This document shows, piece after piece, positions 20,105 to 29,794 of a stretch of 64,000 nucleotides of DNA (positions within the stretch are counted from its first letter, which is position 1; the number at the start of each line of letters is the position of its first letter). This stretch comes from Acidovorax sp. FJL06 (GTDB taxonomy: Bacteria; Pseudomonadota; Gammaproteobacteria; Burkholderiales; Burkholderiaceae_C), in assembly GCF_003852545.1 (NCBI RefSeq), contig NZ_QAJR01000005.1:124001-188000 (forward strand), given 5' to 3'. Made by a program: the position numbers and the translations under genes. A model generated the notes under the pieces. It had not been told where the DNA came from. It saw nothing but the letters and a program-made list of their open reading frames with translations, and did not search any database.

Positions 20105-20593
20105 TCAAGGCACCTCCTGCGGCTGCACCGGGGCGGCGATGATCTCGGCCGCATCTTCTGCAGTCAGCGGGCCAGAACCTGAAAACACGGGGTTGGCTGC
20201 AGGCTGCTCTGCCGCCACCAGCATGCCCAGCATGGGGGGCAGATCGGGGTCATCCAGATCAATATGAGTCAGGCGGCTCAGATAGCTGCGCAGGGCCACG
20301 CACACAGGATGCGTACTGGTGTCGATGGCAAACACGCGCATTGGGCCCAGGCGCTTTTGCAGAGCACCCAGCGTGATCTTGCGGGGCACCGCTGGCGGGG
20401 CGAGCGGCTCGATGGCGGGCGGCTCCACGTAGTCGTGCATGACCCACTCGTGGCCGATCCAGTTGGGCCACGGCTGGCCCGCCACACGCTCGGCGGGCAC
20501 GTTGCCTGGGTCAACGTCAGTGCTGCGGTCGGGGATCTCGGCGGGCGAGTACCAGCCGTACAGGTCGTAGTAGTGCAGGATGGTCGTTGTCAT
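20105..20593 (-). CDS. phage protein adjacent to tail fibre, unknown function
   Basis: 162 residues starting MTTTILHYYDLYGWYSP. AAGG lies about 10 bases before the ATG; an upstream GTG at 20599 overlaps the fibre stop. The protein is hydrophilic with an acidic C-terminal part. Its place directly after a fibre-like gene suggests a fibre accessory or chaperone role, without sequence proof. Confidence 0.6.
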   Translation of the reverse strand: MTTTILHYYDLYGWYSPAEIPDRSTDVDPGNVPAERVAGQPWPNWIGHEWVMHDYVEPPAIEPLAPPAVPRKITLGALQKRLGPMRVFAIDTSTHPVCVALRSYLSRLTHIDLDDPDLPPMLGMLVAAEQPAANPVFSGSGPLTAEDAAEIIAAPVQPQEVP

Positions 20594-20595
20594 GA

Positions 20596-21735
20596 TCACG
20601 ATGCCTTGATGAAGCTGTAGCCCAGCGGGATGGGGTTGCCAGAGGCCACGGGCGCGTAGGCCTGGATCAACGGCGCATTGAAGTGGGTGGCAGACTCGGT
20701 GAACGAATACGCCGTGGCAGACGCCTGGATCTGCATAAACGTCGTGCCCTTCTTGGCGAACACCGATGCCTCGATGCGCGCCTGCAGCAGCTGCGGCTCA
20801 AGGAACCAGGCTTTGCCATCGAGGGACATGGCCACGCCCAGTGCGGTGGGCACAAAGAACCGGTCGCCAGAATGCTGCACCTGCCAAGAGCTGGAGGCCG
20901 GAACACCGGGAATGGCAACTCTCACGAACGTCACGCCATGGTCCGTGCTCGCCAGCAGACCAGAGGGCACGCCAGAAATCACGACAGCGCCCAACTTGTT
21001 GCTTGCAATACCACCTGTGCCCGCTGCCACCTCGGGCAGAGGCGCATCCACCCAGACCGAGGAAGCAGCGTCTGACGATGTAGTGATCGTGCCGTCGGTG
21101 TTCAAGATGATGAACTTCTCCCCCGTTTCGCAGATGCCAACACGGGTCTTGGCAGTGGGCGCAGTCTTGGCCACCAGCGTGGTGGAGCCGTTGTCCAGTG
21201 CCTGCAGGGCCGTGGTGCTGCCCGTGGTGAGAGAAATCACGCGGCCGAGCGCGGCACTGTAGGCCAGGCCGTAGCGACTGACACCCCCAGTCACGCCGCC
21301 CGTGGTAGCAGCCCAGGTGGAGTTGGGGTTGTCGCCCGTGGTCACCGCCAGCGCACCACCCGATGCACCAGACGCCACCCAGCGCGAGCCTGCAAAGATC
21401 AGGCTGTTGACTGTCATGGATGGCGTGACGACGGAAGCTTGCGACCAGGCCGCGCCATCGGCCGAATACTGGATGGCCGTGGTGGACAGGCCGCTGGTGG
21501 TGCTTGCCACAAAGTAATTGGGGCTGGCTGCCAGCTGGAACAGAGGTGGGCTTACCGCCAGCGTGCGCACGGTGCCCGTGAGCCTGCCGATGGGGAACAG
21601 GGTGGACAGGCGCGGGTAGGTGGCGCGGGCCAGGGGGCGGCCGTCGCAGGCCACGTAGTTAGGCTCGGCCAGGCCGTAGCCATGCACGATGGTGCCAAGG
21701 GCCACGCCGCCCGAATATTTGGTGCTGTAAATCAT
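20596..21735 (-). CDS. tail fibre/collar-like protein with BNR-type repeats
   Basis: 379 residues, start at 21735 after GGAGGGGATTGGC. The N-terminus (GTIVHGYGLAEPNYVACDGRP) resembles tail-collar domains that carry the ...CDGR.. motif. The remainder is a repetitive beta-rich region with S-x-D-x-G-x-x-W-like units (YSADGAAWSQAS; STDHGVTFVRV; MSLDGKAWFLE), as in BNR/beta-propeller folds found in receptor-binding proteins. It is likely a distal adhesion protein. Confidence 0.75.
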   Translation of the reverse strand: MIYSTKYSGGVALGTIVHGYGLAEPNYVACDGRPLARATYPRLSTLFPIGRLTGTVRTLAVSPPLFQLAASPNYFVASTTSGLSTTAIQYSADGAAWSQASVVTPSMTVNSLIFAGSRWVASGASGGALAVTTGDNPNSTWAATTGGVTGGVSRYGLAYSAALGRVISLTTGSTTALQALDNGSTTLVAKTAPTAKTRVGICETGEKFIILNTDGTITTSSDAASSVWVDAPLPEVAAGTGGIASNKLGAVVISGVPSGLLASTDHGVTFVRVAIPGVPASSSWQVQHSGDRFFVPTALGVAMSLDGKAWFLEPQLLQARIEASVFAKKGTTFMQIQASATAYSFTESATHFNAPLIQAYAPVASGNPIPLGYSFIKAS

Positions 21736-22406
21736 GCCAATCCCCTCCAAGAAACGCCGTCGTGCCTCGCCGCGTAGCGGCCGGGGTCCACCAGCGTGTA
21801 GTCGTCCAGCGCCAGCTCATCCATAAAGAGGCCGCCGTTGTGCAGCAGCACGAGGTCGCTGCGCTTGTTGGCCACGCCGATGACCACCGCAGCGCCGATG
21901 CCAGGCGGCGGCATCTTGAGCGTGACCTGGCCGCCGGTGTAGAGCACGGAGTACTCCTTGCCAGAGACCAGCTCGGCATAGGCGGTGGTGACGGGGATGA
22001 CGGGCAGCAGGATGTCGAACGCCAGCCAGCTGGCGGATACGCCGGGAACTGCAGCCGTGACGTCGGCCAGGTTGTCGAGCAGCAGCCAGACGCGCCCTGC
22101 GTAAGCGACAGATGCCGGCTTGTTCAGCACTCCTGTCAGTCCGGCCCAATCCCCCTTGAAGTTGGAGCCCGCCATGGATGTGACTGCCGAGGCCTCTGAT
22201 GCGGCTGCGCTGGCGGCCGATGCGGTGGCGCTCTCGAAGGCGCTCAGCGCGTTCTGGTATGCATCGGCCACCACGTTGGTTATCCAAGTCACCAAAGTTG
22301 GCAGCCAGGTGCCCCAGGTGTAGGCCTTGCTGTTGAACGAAGAATCGCCAAGCGCCGGGAACTCCGGCACGGACGGCGCCGCATCTGGCGCGACAGGACT
22401 GGTCAT
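21732..22406 (-). CDS. tail fibre N-terminal/attachment-type protein
   Basis: 224 residues. A short Pro-rich start leads into an Ala/Ser helical stretch (ATASAASAAASEASAV), as in fibre shafts, then FKGDWAGLTGVLNKPASVAY, a motif often seen at the head of phage tail-fibre domains. It overlaps its neighbours by 4 bases on both sides. Likely a tail-tip structural component that links tip and adhesion protein. Confidence 0.75.
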   Translation of the reverse strand: MTSPVAPDAAPSVPEFPALGDSSFNSKAYTWGTWLPTLVTWITNVVADAYQNALSAFESATASAASAAASEASAVTSMAGSNFKGDWAGLTGVLNKPASVAYAGRVWLLLDNLADVTAAVPGVSASWLAFDILLPVIPVTTAYAELVSGKEYSVLYTGGQVTLKMPPPGIGAAVVIGVANKRSDLVLLHNGGLFMDELALDDYTLVDPGRYAARHDGVSWRGLA

Positions 22407-23356
22407 ACGTTGCCTTTGATTTGCAGGTCCACCTGAGCGGTGGGCCAGTTGACGGACCGGACGGAGCCGGTGACTTTGCCCACCGTGGCGAGGTGGGAAT
22501 ACTTGGGAAGCTCGCTCACCTCGATGGCGACGGCCTTGCCCAGGATCTGTTCCAGCAGCAACTTCGCGGAGGGCGCTTCTGCAGCGTCGATGACGCAGGA
22601 CAGGTTGATGTCGGTGGCCTTGCGCCCCTCAACGTCGATGTACGTGCCGTCCTTGTATTCCTGGCTGTACGAGTAGTCCCGCGTGGTGGCTTCGACCCCG
22701 TACTGCACGCCGCTGGCCTGCGTGAGTGGCGCGAGCAGCGTTTTCCAGTTGCCCACGCTGATGAAGCCGACAGCGGCTTCAATCGCCGGGTTGTTGCGGC
22801 TGATGGTGATCGTGATCTTGGCGTTGGGGTTGATCGGGATGTCCTTGAGTGCGTAGTACGTGCCGCGCTCAAGTTCGCCAAACAGATACTCCCAGAGGCC
22901 TGGCGCCTGCTCCCACAGCTCGATGTCAATCGGGGTGATCAGATCGGTGGCGCCGTCCTTGACGGTGATTTCGAGGTTGTCCCCCTCAATCTCGTAGATC
23001 GCCGCGCCGTTGACGAACCCAGGCGTCAGCTCGTAGACGATGGAGCCAGCGCGCCGGGCTTTGGTGAACAGGTACTTGTCGAAGGGCGCCATGCGGTTGG
23101 TGGGGGCGCCTTCGTCCTTCAGCCAGTAGCCCTCGGCGGCGGCCGTGCCCGGCTCGATGGCGTTGGTTGGTCCGGTGGTCATGGCCTGCACGGCCTCGTA
23201 CCAGTAGCCCTTCCATGTGCGGCGTGTTCCATCTGCAAACGATCCGCCAGAGGCCCACTCCACTTCATTCGGGACGATGACCGTGTCCACGGCCGGGATG
23301 TTGGTCCCGGCGCCGAACATGGCGGTGGTGATGGTTTTTGGAAGAAGGATGTTCAT
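22403..23356 (-). CDS. tail-tip structural protein, unknown family
   Basis: 317 residues following the tape measure with a 4-base ATGA overlap. It starts MNILLPKTITTAMFGAGTNI, contains WKGYWYEAVQAM and a beta-rich C-terminal half (YSYSQEYKDGTYIDVEGRKA). Position after the tape measure corresponds to the distal-tail/hub region of siphophages. No enzymatic motif is visible. Confidence 0.7.
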   Translation of the reverse strand: MNILLPKTITTAMFGAGTNIPAVDTVIVPNEVEWASGGSFADGTRRTWKGYWYEAVQAMTTGPTNAIEPGTAAAEGYWLKDEGAPTNRMAPFDKYLFTKARRAGSIVYELTPGFVNGAAIYEIEGDNLEITVKDGATDLITPIDIELWEQAPGLWEYLFGELERGTYYALKDIPINPNAKITITISRNNPAIEAAVGFISVGNWKTLLAPLTQASGVQYGVEATTRDYSYSQEYKDGTYIDVEGRKATDINLSCVIDAAEAPSAKLLLEQILGKAVAIEVSELPKYSHLATVGKVTGSVRSVNWPTAQVDLQIKGNV

Positions 23357-26300
23357 GCGACGACCTTCTGGCGGCTGAATTGGCCGCTATTGCTGTACTG
23401 GTCGAACTGGCGCCCCATCTGAGGCATCAGTTGGGTGTTCTTCTCGATGCCTTCCAGGCGCGCGGCCATGGTTGCGTTCTGCTCACGCAGCGCGCGCACC
23501 TCGGCCACCAGCTCGGCATTCCCGCCTGCCCCGCCACCGCCCGCCGCCGGGTTGTAGGCCTTGGGCACCACGGCCTCACCCTCATGGATGTAGGCCAGCA
23601 TGTCGCGGGGGACGTAGTTGGTGCCGATGTCGAACTTGGGGATGTTGGTGGCGCCGCCTGCGCGGAGGTTTTCCTCCAGCTGCGCCACGCTGATACCGTA
23701 GGCTGCAGCCACGTCGGACAGGGAGGCGCCGGTCTGCGTGATGGCGTCGGCAATGCCCTGCGCCGACATACCGCCCGCAATGGCCGCGTCAAGATTGCTC
23801 TTGATGGCGCCGTAGTAGTCCGCCTCGGTCGCCCCGCCCTGCACTTGGCTGTTGTAGAGCGCCGAGCGCGTTGCGTCGCCATAGCTGCCGCCCGAGGTTC
23901 CCAGGAAGGCCGAGCCATACACGCTGGCCATCAGGTCGCGCCCGGCCATGCCCAGGTACTTGCCGTCTGGCGAGTAGATGGAGCCGTCCAGGTTGACGAT
24001 GTTGCCGGTGCCGGTGTCGTAGCGCGCGAGGTTGTAGCCCGCGTAGCCCTTGGCCGTGTCCAGTGTGTTGTTGGACGAAACCACGCCGCCTTCGGTCCAC
24101 TTGTGGGTGCGCAGCCACTCGGTGAAGTTCTCGCGCGAGAGGTTCAGGCCGAACTGCTCGGGGCCGTCCTTGTAGAGCTTGTAGGCCAGTACTGGGTCAA
24201 GGCCGAAGCTCTCATAGCTCAGCAGGCTGTTGCGGTCGCTCTGGAAGTAGGCGGCAACGTCAGCAGGCATCTTCGACAGGTCGCTGCGCACCAGGGTGCT
24301 GCCATCGGTGGGCAGGCTGGAGCGGCCGGTGGTCATGACCTGCTCGAAGTCCTTGGCGAACTGCGGGTTGTTCTTGAAGTACAGGTACGACCCGAACAGC
24401 TCCTTGTCGGTGCTGTCACCGGCCATGCCGCCCACGCGCATCCAGTCGGGCACCTGGTAGCCTGCGCTTTGCAGCGCGCCCACGTTGGCGTTGGTGGCCA
24501 GGCCTTGATACCAGGCCTTGAACTTGTCGAAACTTGACAGGGCCACATCTGCGCCGTACTCAGCGCGCGCCACAGTGCCCCGGTCGCGGTAGGCGGGGCC
24601 GGAAATATCGCCGCCCAGGCTGCCAGTGGCGGCGGTGGGGCGAGTGCTGCCGGTGCCGCCCAAGAAGCCGCTGAGCTGCTGGATTGCGGACTCCACGCTC
24701 AGGATGCCATGGTAGGTGCCGCTGGCAATGTCGATCTGCTGCTTCCAGTAGTCCAGCGTCTGCTCGTTCTGGTCGATCTGCGTTTCGAGCGCGCGCACGG
24801 TCTTCTGGGCGTCGGTGAGCTGCTTGTCCGCGATCTCCTGCAGCCCGGACAGCTTGCCAGCCAACACCAGGCGATCGCGGTCGGCCGCGAACTGGGTGGT
24901 GTACGTGCCACCGTCCAGGCCGCCACGGGCTGCCGAGATGGCCTCGGCCAGCTTCTCCGGGTCGGGCAGGTAGCCCGAGGCCTTGGCCGTGGCCAGCGCC
25001 TGGTCGATGAAAGAGTTACCTTGGGCGGCCAGCATGCCGCGCGTGCCGTCAACCTCTCCGTACAGCTCCCGCACATTGCTGCGCAGGGTGTCGAAAACAT
25101 CGCCCAGAGCGCTGGCTACCTCCTGCGCAGCGCTCAGCTGGTTCTGCAAGGACTTGTTGCGGGCCGACACCGCGTCCTGCAGGGCGCCGTAGTACGCCTG
25201 GCGCTGCTGCTCCAGGGTCTGCGTGGTGGTTGCCGCAGCTTCGGTGATTGACGCGAAGGCGCCGGACAGCGACAGCAGGGTGGCGTAGGTCTTGCGGCCC
25301 GCCTCGCTCATGTCCTTCTCGGCGGCCGACACCAGGGCCCGGAACTGGTCGCGGGCATTGCTGGCGTTGATGTCGGGCAGCTGCAGGCCCAAGGTGGAAA
25401 GCTGCTGCGCCAGCGAGCGCTGCAGGTTGGCCCGCTGCTCTTCGCCCGTGAAGAAGTTGGTGTAGTAGGTCTGCAGGTTACCCAGCAGCTTGTCGAACCC
25501 GCCCGACACTTCGGCCAGCCCTGCAGCCGCGTCGAAGCTCAGGGCCGCCAGCGTGTCCAGGCCCATACCCTTCAGAGCGTCTTTGAACTGGTTCACACCC
25601 ACGATCTGGGCGTTGATGGTCTCCAGCAGCTTGTTGGCGGCGTCCTCGGTCAGGCCTTCGGCGTCCACGCCCTTGAGCAGCTTTTGCACAGCTTGCGGGA
25701 TGTCGGAAACCGTCTGCAGCGCCTGAATGGTGGCCTGCTTCAGGTCCAACGTGAAATTCTCCAGCGCGGTCTTAAAGTCTGGCGAGTTGGTGCTGAAGGC
25801 CTCGTAGAGAGTCCCGGCGTAGTTGTCGCCCTTGCCGGATTCGCCGAACCCTTGGCCGGTGGACAGCAGGCCGCCAGCGAACACGCCGCCACGGCCCTTG
25901 CCCGAGGTTTCCAGGCCAGCAGAGAAGCCGGTGAGCGTTGCGGTGCTGCCCAGGGCCTTGAGGAACCCATTGATGCCGCTGGCCGTGCCCGCCACCGCCT
26001 CGCGGATGGCCGACTCTTGCGCTACGGGGTCGCCTTCCAGGCGGTAGGCAATGCCATCCTTCAGCGCAGTCTGCAGCCCGTTCGTGAAGTCGCGGTCGAA
26101 CTGCTGGCCCTCGATGGTGTAGGTCTGGCCTCGGCGCTGGTTGGTCACCGAGCCGTCGAAGGCCACACCGAACTGGCCGCCAGTGCGGGTTTCGCCCTTG
26201 GTAGCTTTGGCAATCGCCATCAGTGCGCCCACACCCAGGGCGATGGGGCCGAGTGCGCCCGCAATGGTGCCCAGCCCGCTTGCGATGGAGCCCGCGCCGA

Positions 26301-29300
26301 TCATCTGGCCGCCAGCCGCAAGCGTGCCCGTGAGGCCATTGGCAAACAGACTCTGAAAGCCGTAGCTGGCACCGATGCCGAAGGCGCTGGTGCCTGCGGA
26401 GATGGCAGATCCGATGCCGCCCACCGTGCTCAAGGCAGAGCCACCGGAGGCGGCCGCAGCAGCGCCGCCGACGGCTGCGGTAGCGCCACCACCCAACAGG
26501 CCGAGCATGTTGCCAACAATGTTCACCACGAATGGCTGGGCGAACATCTTGTAAATCTGGTCCGCGACCGTGGTCTTGAACGTGGTGGCGAGGCTCTTGG
26601 TGAAGGACTTCCAGCCGTCTTTGCCGTTGTTGAGCATGTCGGCGAAGCCCTGGCGGAAGATGTCGTCGTATTTGCCGACAGAGGACTTCCACTCGTCCAG
26701 GAAAGCTTTGTTCGCGGCGTTGGCCTTTGCGATGGACGCTCCAGCCTGCAGCTTTGCGATGTCAGCCGCCTGCTTGTCAACATCAGACACGTTGGCCTTG
26801 ACCTGCCGAATGCGCTCTTCCAGATCCAACTGAATGCGCAGTTGCTCCAGCGCGGTCGTGCGCGCCTGCTCAGACATGCCCATGAAACCAATTTCTGCCT
26901 GCAGCAGGCGATTGGCTTCGTCGATTCCCTTGGTGTATTCGTACACCATCTGGGCAGCACGGTTTTCACCCTGCGCCTTAGCAAGGTCGCGCATGGCCTG
27001 GATCTGATCGCGCGCGGCGCGCCCCAAGTCACCCAGCGCTCCGGCCTGGTCTGCCCATGCGGCTTGCATCTTCAGCGCCAGGGGGATGCTGTTTTCCAGC
27101 TGTTCCTTGTTGAACGCCCGCAGGGCGTCTCCCGTGAGGCCGATGGCCTGCCCCTCAACACCAGCCAGGCGCACCTGCTCCACGGCAGCGCGGGCGGCCT
27201 TCTCCTGGCCAGCCACCTTGGCTTCCAGCGCATCCAGCGCCTTGGCGTCAGCGAGCGCAGATTCGGCGCGCAGCTTCGCCACGTTCTGCTCGTAGTCGCG
27301 CTCGGCGTCCTGCAGCTGGCCGGTGATGCGCGCAACTTCAGCTTGCGAAGTCTTCTTTTTGGCAGCCTGGGCCAGTTCGGCTTCGAAGTTGGCCTTGCGC
27401 TTGGCCCATACCTCTTCCTCCTTGGCTAGGCTCTCGTCGATGGCGTCCAACTCCGACTTGCCGCCCAGCTTCACCAGCAGGGCCTGCGCGTCGAAGAAGG
27501 CCTTGCGGCTGTCCAGGATGGCTTTGTCGGTGTTCTTGTAGGCCTGGAGCTGGGCGGCCAGAGAGTCGTTCAGGGCCGCGTTTGCTCCCGCGTCTGGCTT
27601 GGCGGTGCCGCTGTCTTTGATCAGCTTGGCGACCTGTTTCTGGTAGTCGGTCAGCCCGATCAGGCCGTTTTTGTACCCGGCGTACAGGGAGTTCAAGTCC
27701 TTGTAGAAATCGTCCTTGACGCCAGAGAGGCCGTTTACGACCTTGCCCATTGCCGCCTGGACGGCAGCAAGCCGATTTGCTTCAGCGGCATAGGACTGTG
27801 TGCGCGTTGGGAATCCAGTCTGGTCACGGGGATTGGTGCCACCCGTAGCCGCGTTCAACTCGTTGAATCGCCGCTTCGCTTCCTCCAGCCTGACATTGAT
27901 CCTGTCGAGCTCAGCCTGAGCATTTGGGCCAAGCACCCCGCTTTGCATACCAGTGCGCAGCCGGTGCGCAGCGGCATCCAAGTTGATCACCTCGCGGGCG
28001 GCATCGCGCAGCGGCCCTTGGCTGCCGAGCTTTTCGACGTCTTTCGACAGGAAGTCGATGCCCTGGGACAGCTTGGTGATGAACCCAGAAATGAACGAGG
28101 TCGCTCCCGACAGCTTGTCGAACGCGCCTACCAAACGCAACACGCTGTTCGCGGCTTGAGTAGAGGCCTGCTCAACGGTGACAGCCATCTTGCCGAATTC
28201 AGCTTCCACCTTGGCGGCTGATTTCTCCAGAGCGCCGAGTACCTTTTCTGCCGTCAGTTCGCCCGCTTGCCCCATTTCGCGGAGCTTCCCAATGCCTACT
28301 CCGAGGCCATCTGCGATAGCCTGAGCCAGCCTTGGCGTTTGCTCCATGACAGAGTTCAGCTCTTCGCCACGCAAAGCCCCTGCTGCGAAGCCTTGAGACA
28401 ACTGCACCAGCGCCGCCTGTGCAGACTGCGCGGATCCTCCACTGATGGTTACAGCCTGGCTGACTGTCTTGATGATGCCCAATAGAGAGGACTGGGAGAC
28501 ACCCAACTCCTTGGTTGACCGTGCAATCTGTGCGTAAGTCCCAGCCAGGTCAACAAACGACACGCGGGAGGATTGCGCGATGTCGAACAATCGGCGCTGC
28601 ACCTGCGCGAGCTCTGCTGCTGACGTGGTGACCAGAGACAGCCTGGAGGCGACGTTTGTACTCGCGTCGGCCATCTTGACCAGGTCGCCTACCGTCGTGC
28701 CGATGCCAATGGCCGCAAGTGCTGCACCTGCGTACTTCGCGGCCCCACCCAGACCAACAAATGCTTCCGCGCTAGCCCCTGTCGCCTTCTTGACCTTTGC
28801 GCCTTGCTCCGAAGCAGCCTGAAGCGAGATTGCCAACTCTTGGGCGCTTTTCGCGGCCGCTGCATTGGCGGCGCTCAACGCCGCTACCCCAGACTGCAAG
28901 CCTGTGAGTGCCGCAGCTTCTGCCCGGATGGCAGCAGTCACCTCATTGGCGGCGGCAGAGAGACTGCGAATGCCCTTGTCGGCAGCCATTGAAGCAGTGC
29001 TGATGCTGCGCATTCCTGTAGCGGCCACAGATGCGGCTTTGCTCAACGCATCCAAACCGGAGGAGCCTGCGCCACCGAGGCTCTTCACACTCTTGGCTGC
29101 AGAGTCCGCGCTCTCATCAACTTTCTTCAGGCCTGACGCCGCCGACGGCGCGCGCTTCGCCAAATCATCGATTCCCTTGGCGGCCCCATCACCAAGAGAT
29201 TTGAGGCTTTTTCCAGTGCGATCAGCGGCGCCTTCGATGCCGGCCATCGCTTTTTCAACAGGCGCACCCTTCCCGGCGAGCACATCGAGGGCCTTAATTC

Positions 29301-29358
29301 CCCTCTCAACCCCGGATGTGTCCATCCCAAGGCCGATGCTTTCGATCTCATTGCTCAT
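23353..29358 (-). CDS. tail tape measure protein
   Basis: 2001 residues from the ATG at 29358; a TTG at 29370 is in frame but has no ribosome-binding site. The tape-measure domain lies at about 200-390 (NVASRLSLVTTSAAELAQVQ; GGSAQSAQAALVQLSQGFAA; LRGEELNSVMEQTPRLAQAI). Long helical segments follow, with a Gly/Ala-rich hydrophobic block near residues 930-1090 that may insert in the membrane at DNA ejection. The C-terminus carries NYVPRDMLAYIHEGEAVVPK, common in this group. It fixes tail length: about 2000 residues predicts a tail on the order of 300 nm. Two terminator-like hairpins precede it. Confidence 0.93.
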   Translation of the reverse strand: MSNEIESIGLGMDTSGVERGIKALDVLAGKGAPVEKAMAGIEGAADRTGKSLKSLGDGAAKGIDDLAKRAPSAASGLKKVDESADSAAKSVKSLGGAGSSGLDALSKAASVAATGMRSISTASMAADKGIRSLSAAANEVTAAIRAEAAALTGLQSGVAALSAANAAAAKSAQELAISLQAASEQGAKVKKATGASAEAFVGLGGAAKYAGAALAAIGIGTTVGDLVKMADASTNVASRLSLVTTSAAELAQVQRRLFDIAQSSRVSFVDLAGTYAQIARSTKELGVSQSSLLGIIKTVSQAVTISGGSAQSAQAALVQLSQGFAAGALRGEELNSVMEQTPRLAQAIADGLGVGIGKLREMGQAGELTAEKVLGALEKSAAKVEAEFGKMAVTVEQASTQAANSVLRLVGAFDKLSGATSFISGFITKLSQGIDFLSKDVEKLGSQGPLRDAAREVINLDAAAHRLRTGMQSGVLGPNAQAELDRINVRLEEAKRRFNELNAATGGTNPRDQTGFPTRTQSYAAEANRLAAVQAAMGKVVNGLSGVKDDFYKDLNSLYAGYKNGLIGLTDYQKQVAKLIKDSGTAKPDAGANAALNDSLAAQLQAYKNTDKAILDSRKAFFDAQALLVKLGGKSELDAIDESLAKEEEVWAKRKANFEAELAQAAKKKTSQAEVARITGQLQDAERDYEQNVAKLRAESALADAKALDALEAKVAGQEKAARAAVEQVRLAGVEGQAIGLTGDALRAFNKEQLENSIPLALKMQAAWADQAGALGDLGRAARDQIQAMRDLAKAQGENRAAQMVYEYTKGIDEANRLLQAEIGFMGMSEQARTTALEQLRIQLDLEERIRQVKANVSDVDKQAADIAKLQAGASIAKANAANKAFLDEWKSSVGKYDDIFRQGFADMLNNGKDGWKSFTKSLATTFKTTVADQIYKMFAQPFVVNIVGNMLGLLGGGATAAVGGAAAAASGGSALSTVGGIGSAISAGTSAFGIGASYGFQSLFANGLTGTLAAGGQMIGAGSIASGLGTIAGALGPIALGVGALMAIAKATKGETRTGGQFGVAFDGSVTNQRRGQTYTIEGQQFDRDFTNGLQTALKDGIAYRLEGDPVAQESAIREAVAGTASGINGFLKALGSTATLTGFSAGLETSGKGRGGVFAGGLLSTGQGFGESGKGDNYAGTLYEAFSTNSPDFKTALENFTLDLKQATIQALQTVSDIPQAVQKLLKGVDAEGLTEDAANKLLETINAQIVGVNQFKDALKGMGLDTLAALSFDAAAGLAEVSGGFDKLLGNLQTYYTNFFTGEEQRANLQRSLAQQLSTLGLQLPDINASNARDQFRALVSAAEKDMSEAGRKTYATLLSLSGAFASITEAAATTTQTLEQQRQAYYGALQDAVSARNKSLQNQLSAAQEVASALGDVFDTLRSNVRELYGEVDGTRGMLAAQGNSFIDQALATAKASGYLPDPEKLAEAISAARGGLDGGTYTTQFAADRDRLVLAGKLSGLQEIADKQLTDAQKTVRALETQIDQNEQTLDYWKQQIDIASGTYHGILSVESAIQQLSGFLGGTGSTRPTAATGSLGGDISGPAYRDRGTVARAEYGADVALSSFDKFKAWYQGLATNANVGALQSAGYQVPDWMRVGGMAGDSTDKELFGSYLYFKNNPQFAKDFEQVMTTGRSSLPTDGSTLVRSDLSKMPADVAAYFQSDRNSLLSYESFGLDPVLAYKLYKDGPEQFGLNLSRENFTEWLRTHKWTEGGVVSSNNTLDTAKGYAGYNLARYDTGTGNIVNLDGSIYSPDGKYLGMAGRDLMASVYGSAFLGTSGGSYGDATRSALYNSQVQGGATEADYYGAIKSNLDAAIAGGMSAQGIADAITQTGASLSDVAAAYGISVAQLEENLRAGGATNIPKFDIGTNYVPRDMLAYIHEGEAVVPKAYNPAAGGGGAGGNAELVAEVRALREQNATMAARLEGIEKNTQLMPQMGRQFDQYSNSGQFSRQKVVA

Positions 29359-29371
29359 GCATGCGCCCAAA

Positions 29372-29432
29372 GAAAAAGGCCCACGCTGCGAAGCGTGAGC
29401 CTTGAAATGAAGAAGCCACCCGAAGGTGGCTT
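29372..29432 (-). terminator. tandem intrinsic-terminator hairpins before the tape measure gene
   Basis: Read leftward, a stem of AAGCCACC and GGTGGCTT with a 4-base loop (29413-29432) is followed by a second stem (AAGGCTCACGCT with AGCGTGGGCCTT, about 29376-29403) ending in TTTTTCTTT. The second directly abuts the tape measure start, so it lies inside the late operon. Confidence 0.7.
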
Positions 29433-29448
29433 GATGTGGGTGCGAGCC

Positions 29449-29760
29449 CTATCTGGCTCGGTTGGTGGCAAGGTCTAAGGTGTATGCCTTGCGCTCAAGT
29501 TTGTCTGGATGCGTCTCGCATTCAACGTAGTAAGTCTGAGCTTGTCGCTTCCTAGCCTCAATCACCTTGGCGCAAAAGAGTCCTCGGGATCGGATGATCT
29601 CGATGAACTGGTCTTGCTGATCCTGCGTGAGTCGAACAGGCTCATCGCGAGCAACATCTGCGCGCGCTGCGTCTCGCTCCTGAATCCGTCCGTTGGCCAG
29701 CAACAAAAACCCTGCCACCAATGCGACAAACGCAGCGGCCACAACCCAGTACCTGACCAT
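29449..29760 (-). CDS. small membrane-anchored protein inserted in the tail module
   Basis: 103 residues with one N-terminal membrane helix (WVVAAAFVALVAGFLLLANG) and a charged C-terminal part with two Cys (GLFCAKVIEA; YYVECETH). The start follows GGAGGGGAT. Tail modules of this type usually go straight from chaperones to tape measure, so this gene, followed by terminator hairpins, looks like an added accessory gene. Function unknown. Confidence 0.65.
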   Translation of the reverse strand: MVRYWVVAAAFVALVAGFLLLANGRIQERDAARADVARDEPVRLTQDQQDQFIEIIRSRGLFCAKVIEARKRQAQTYYVECETHPDKLERKAYTLDLATNRAR

Positions 29761-29794
29761 ATCCCCTCCATGTAGAAGCCCACATGGTAGCGAA

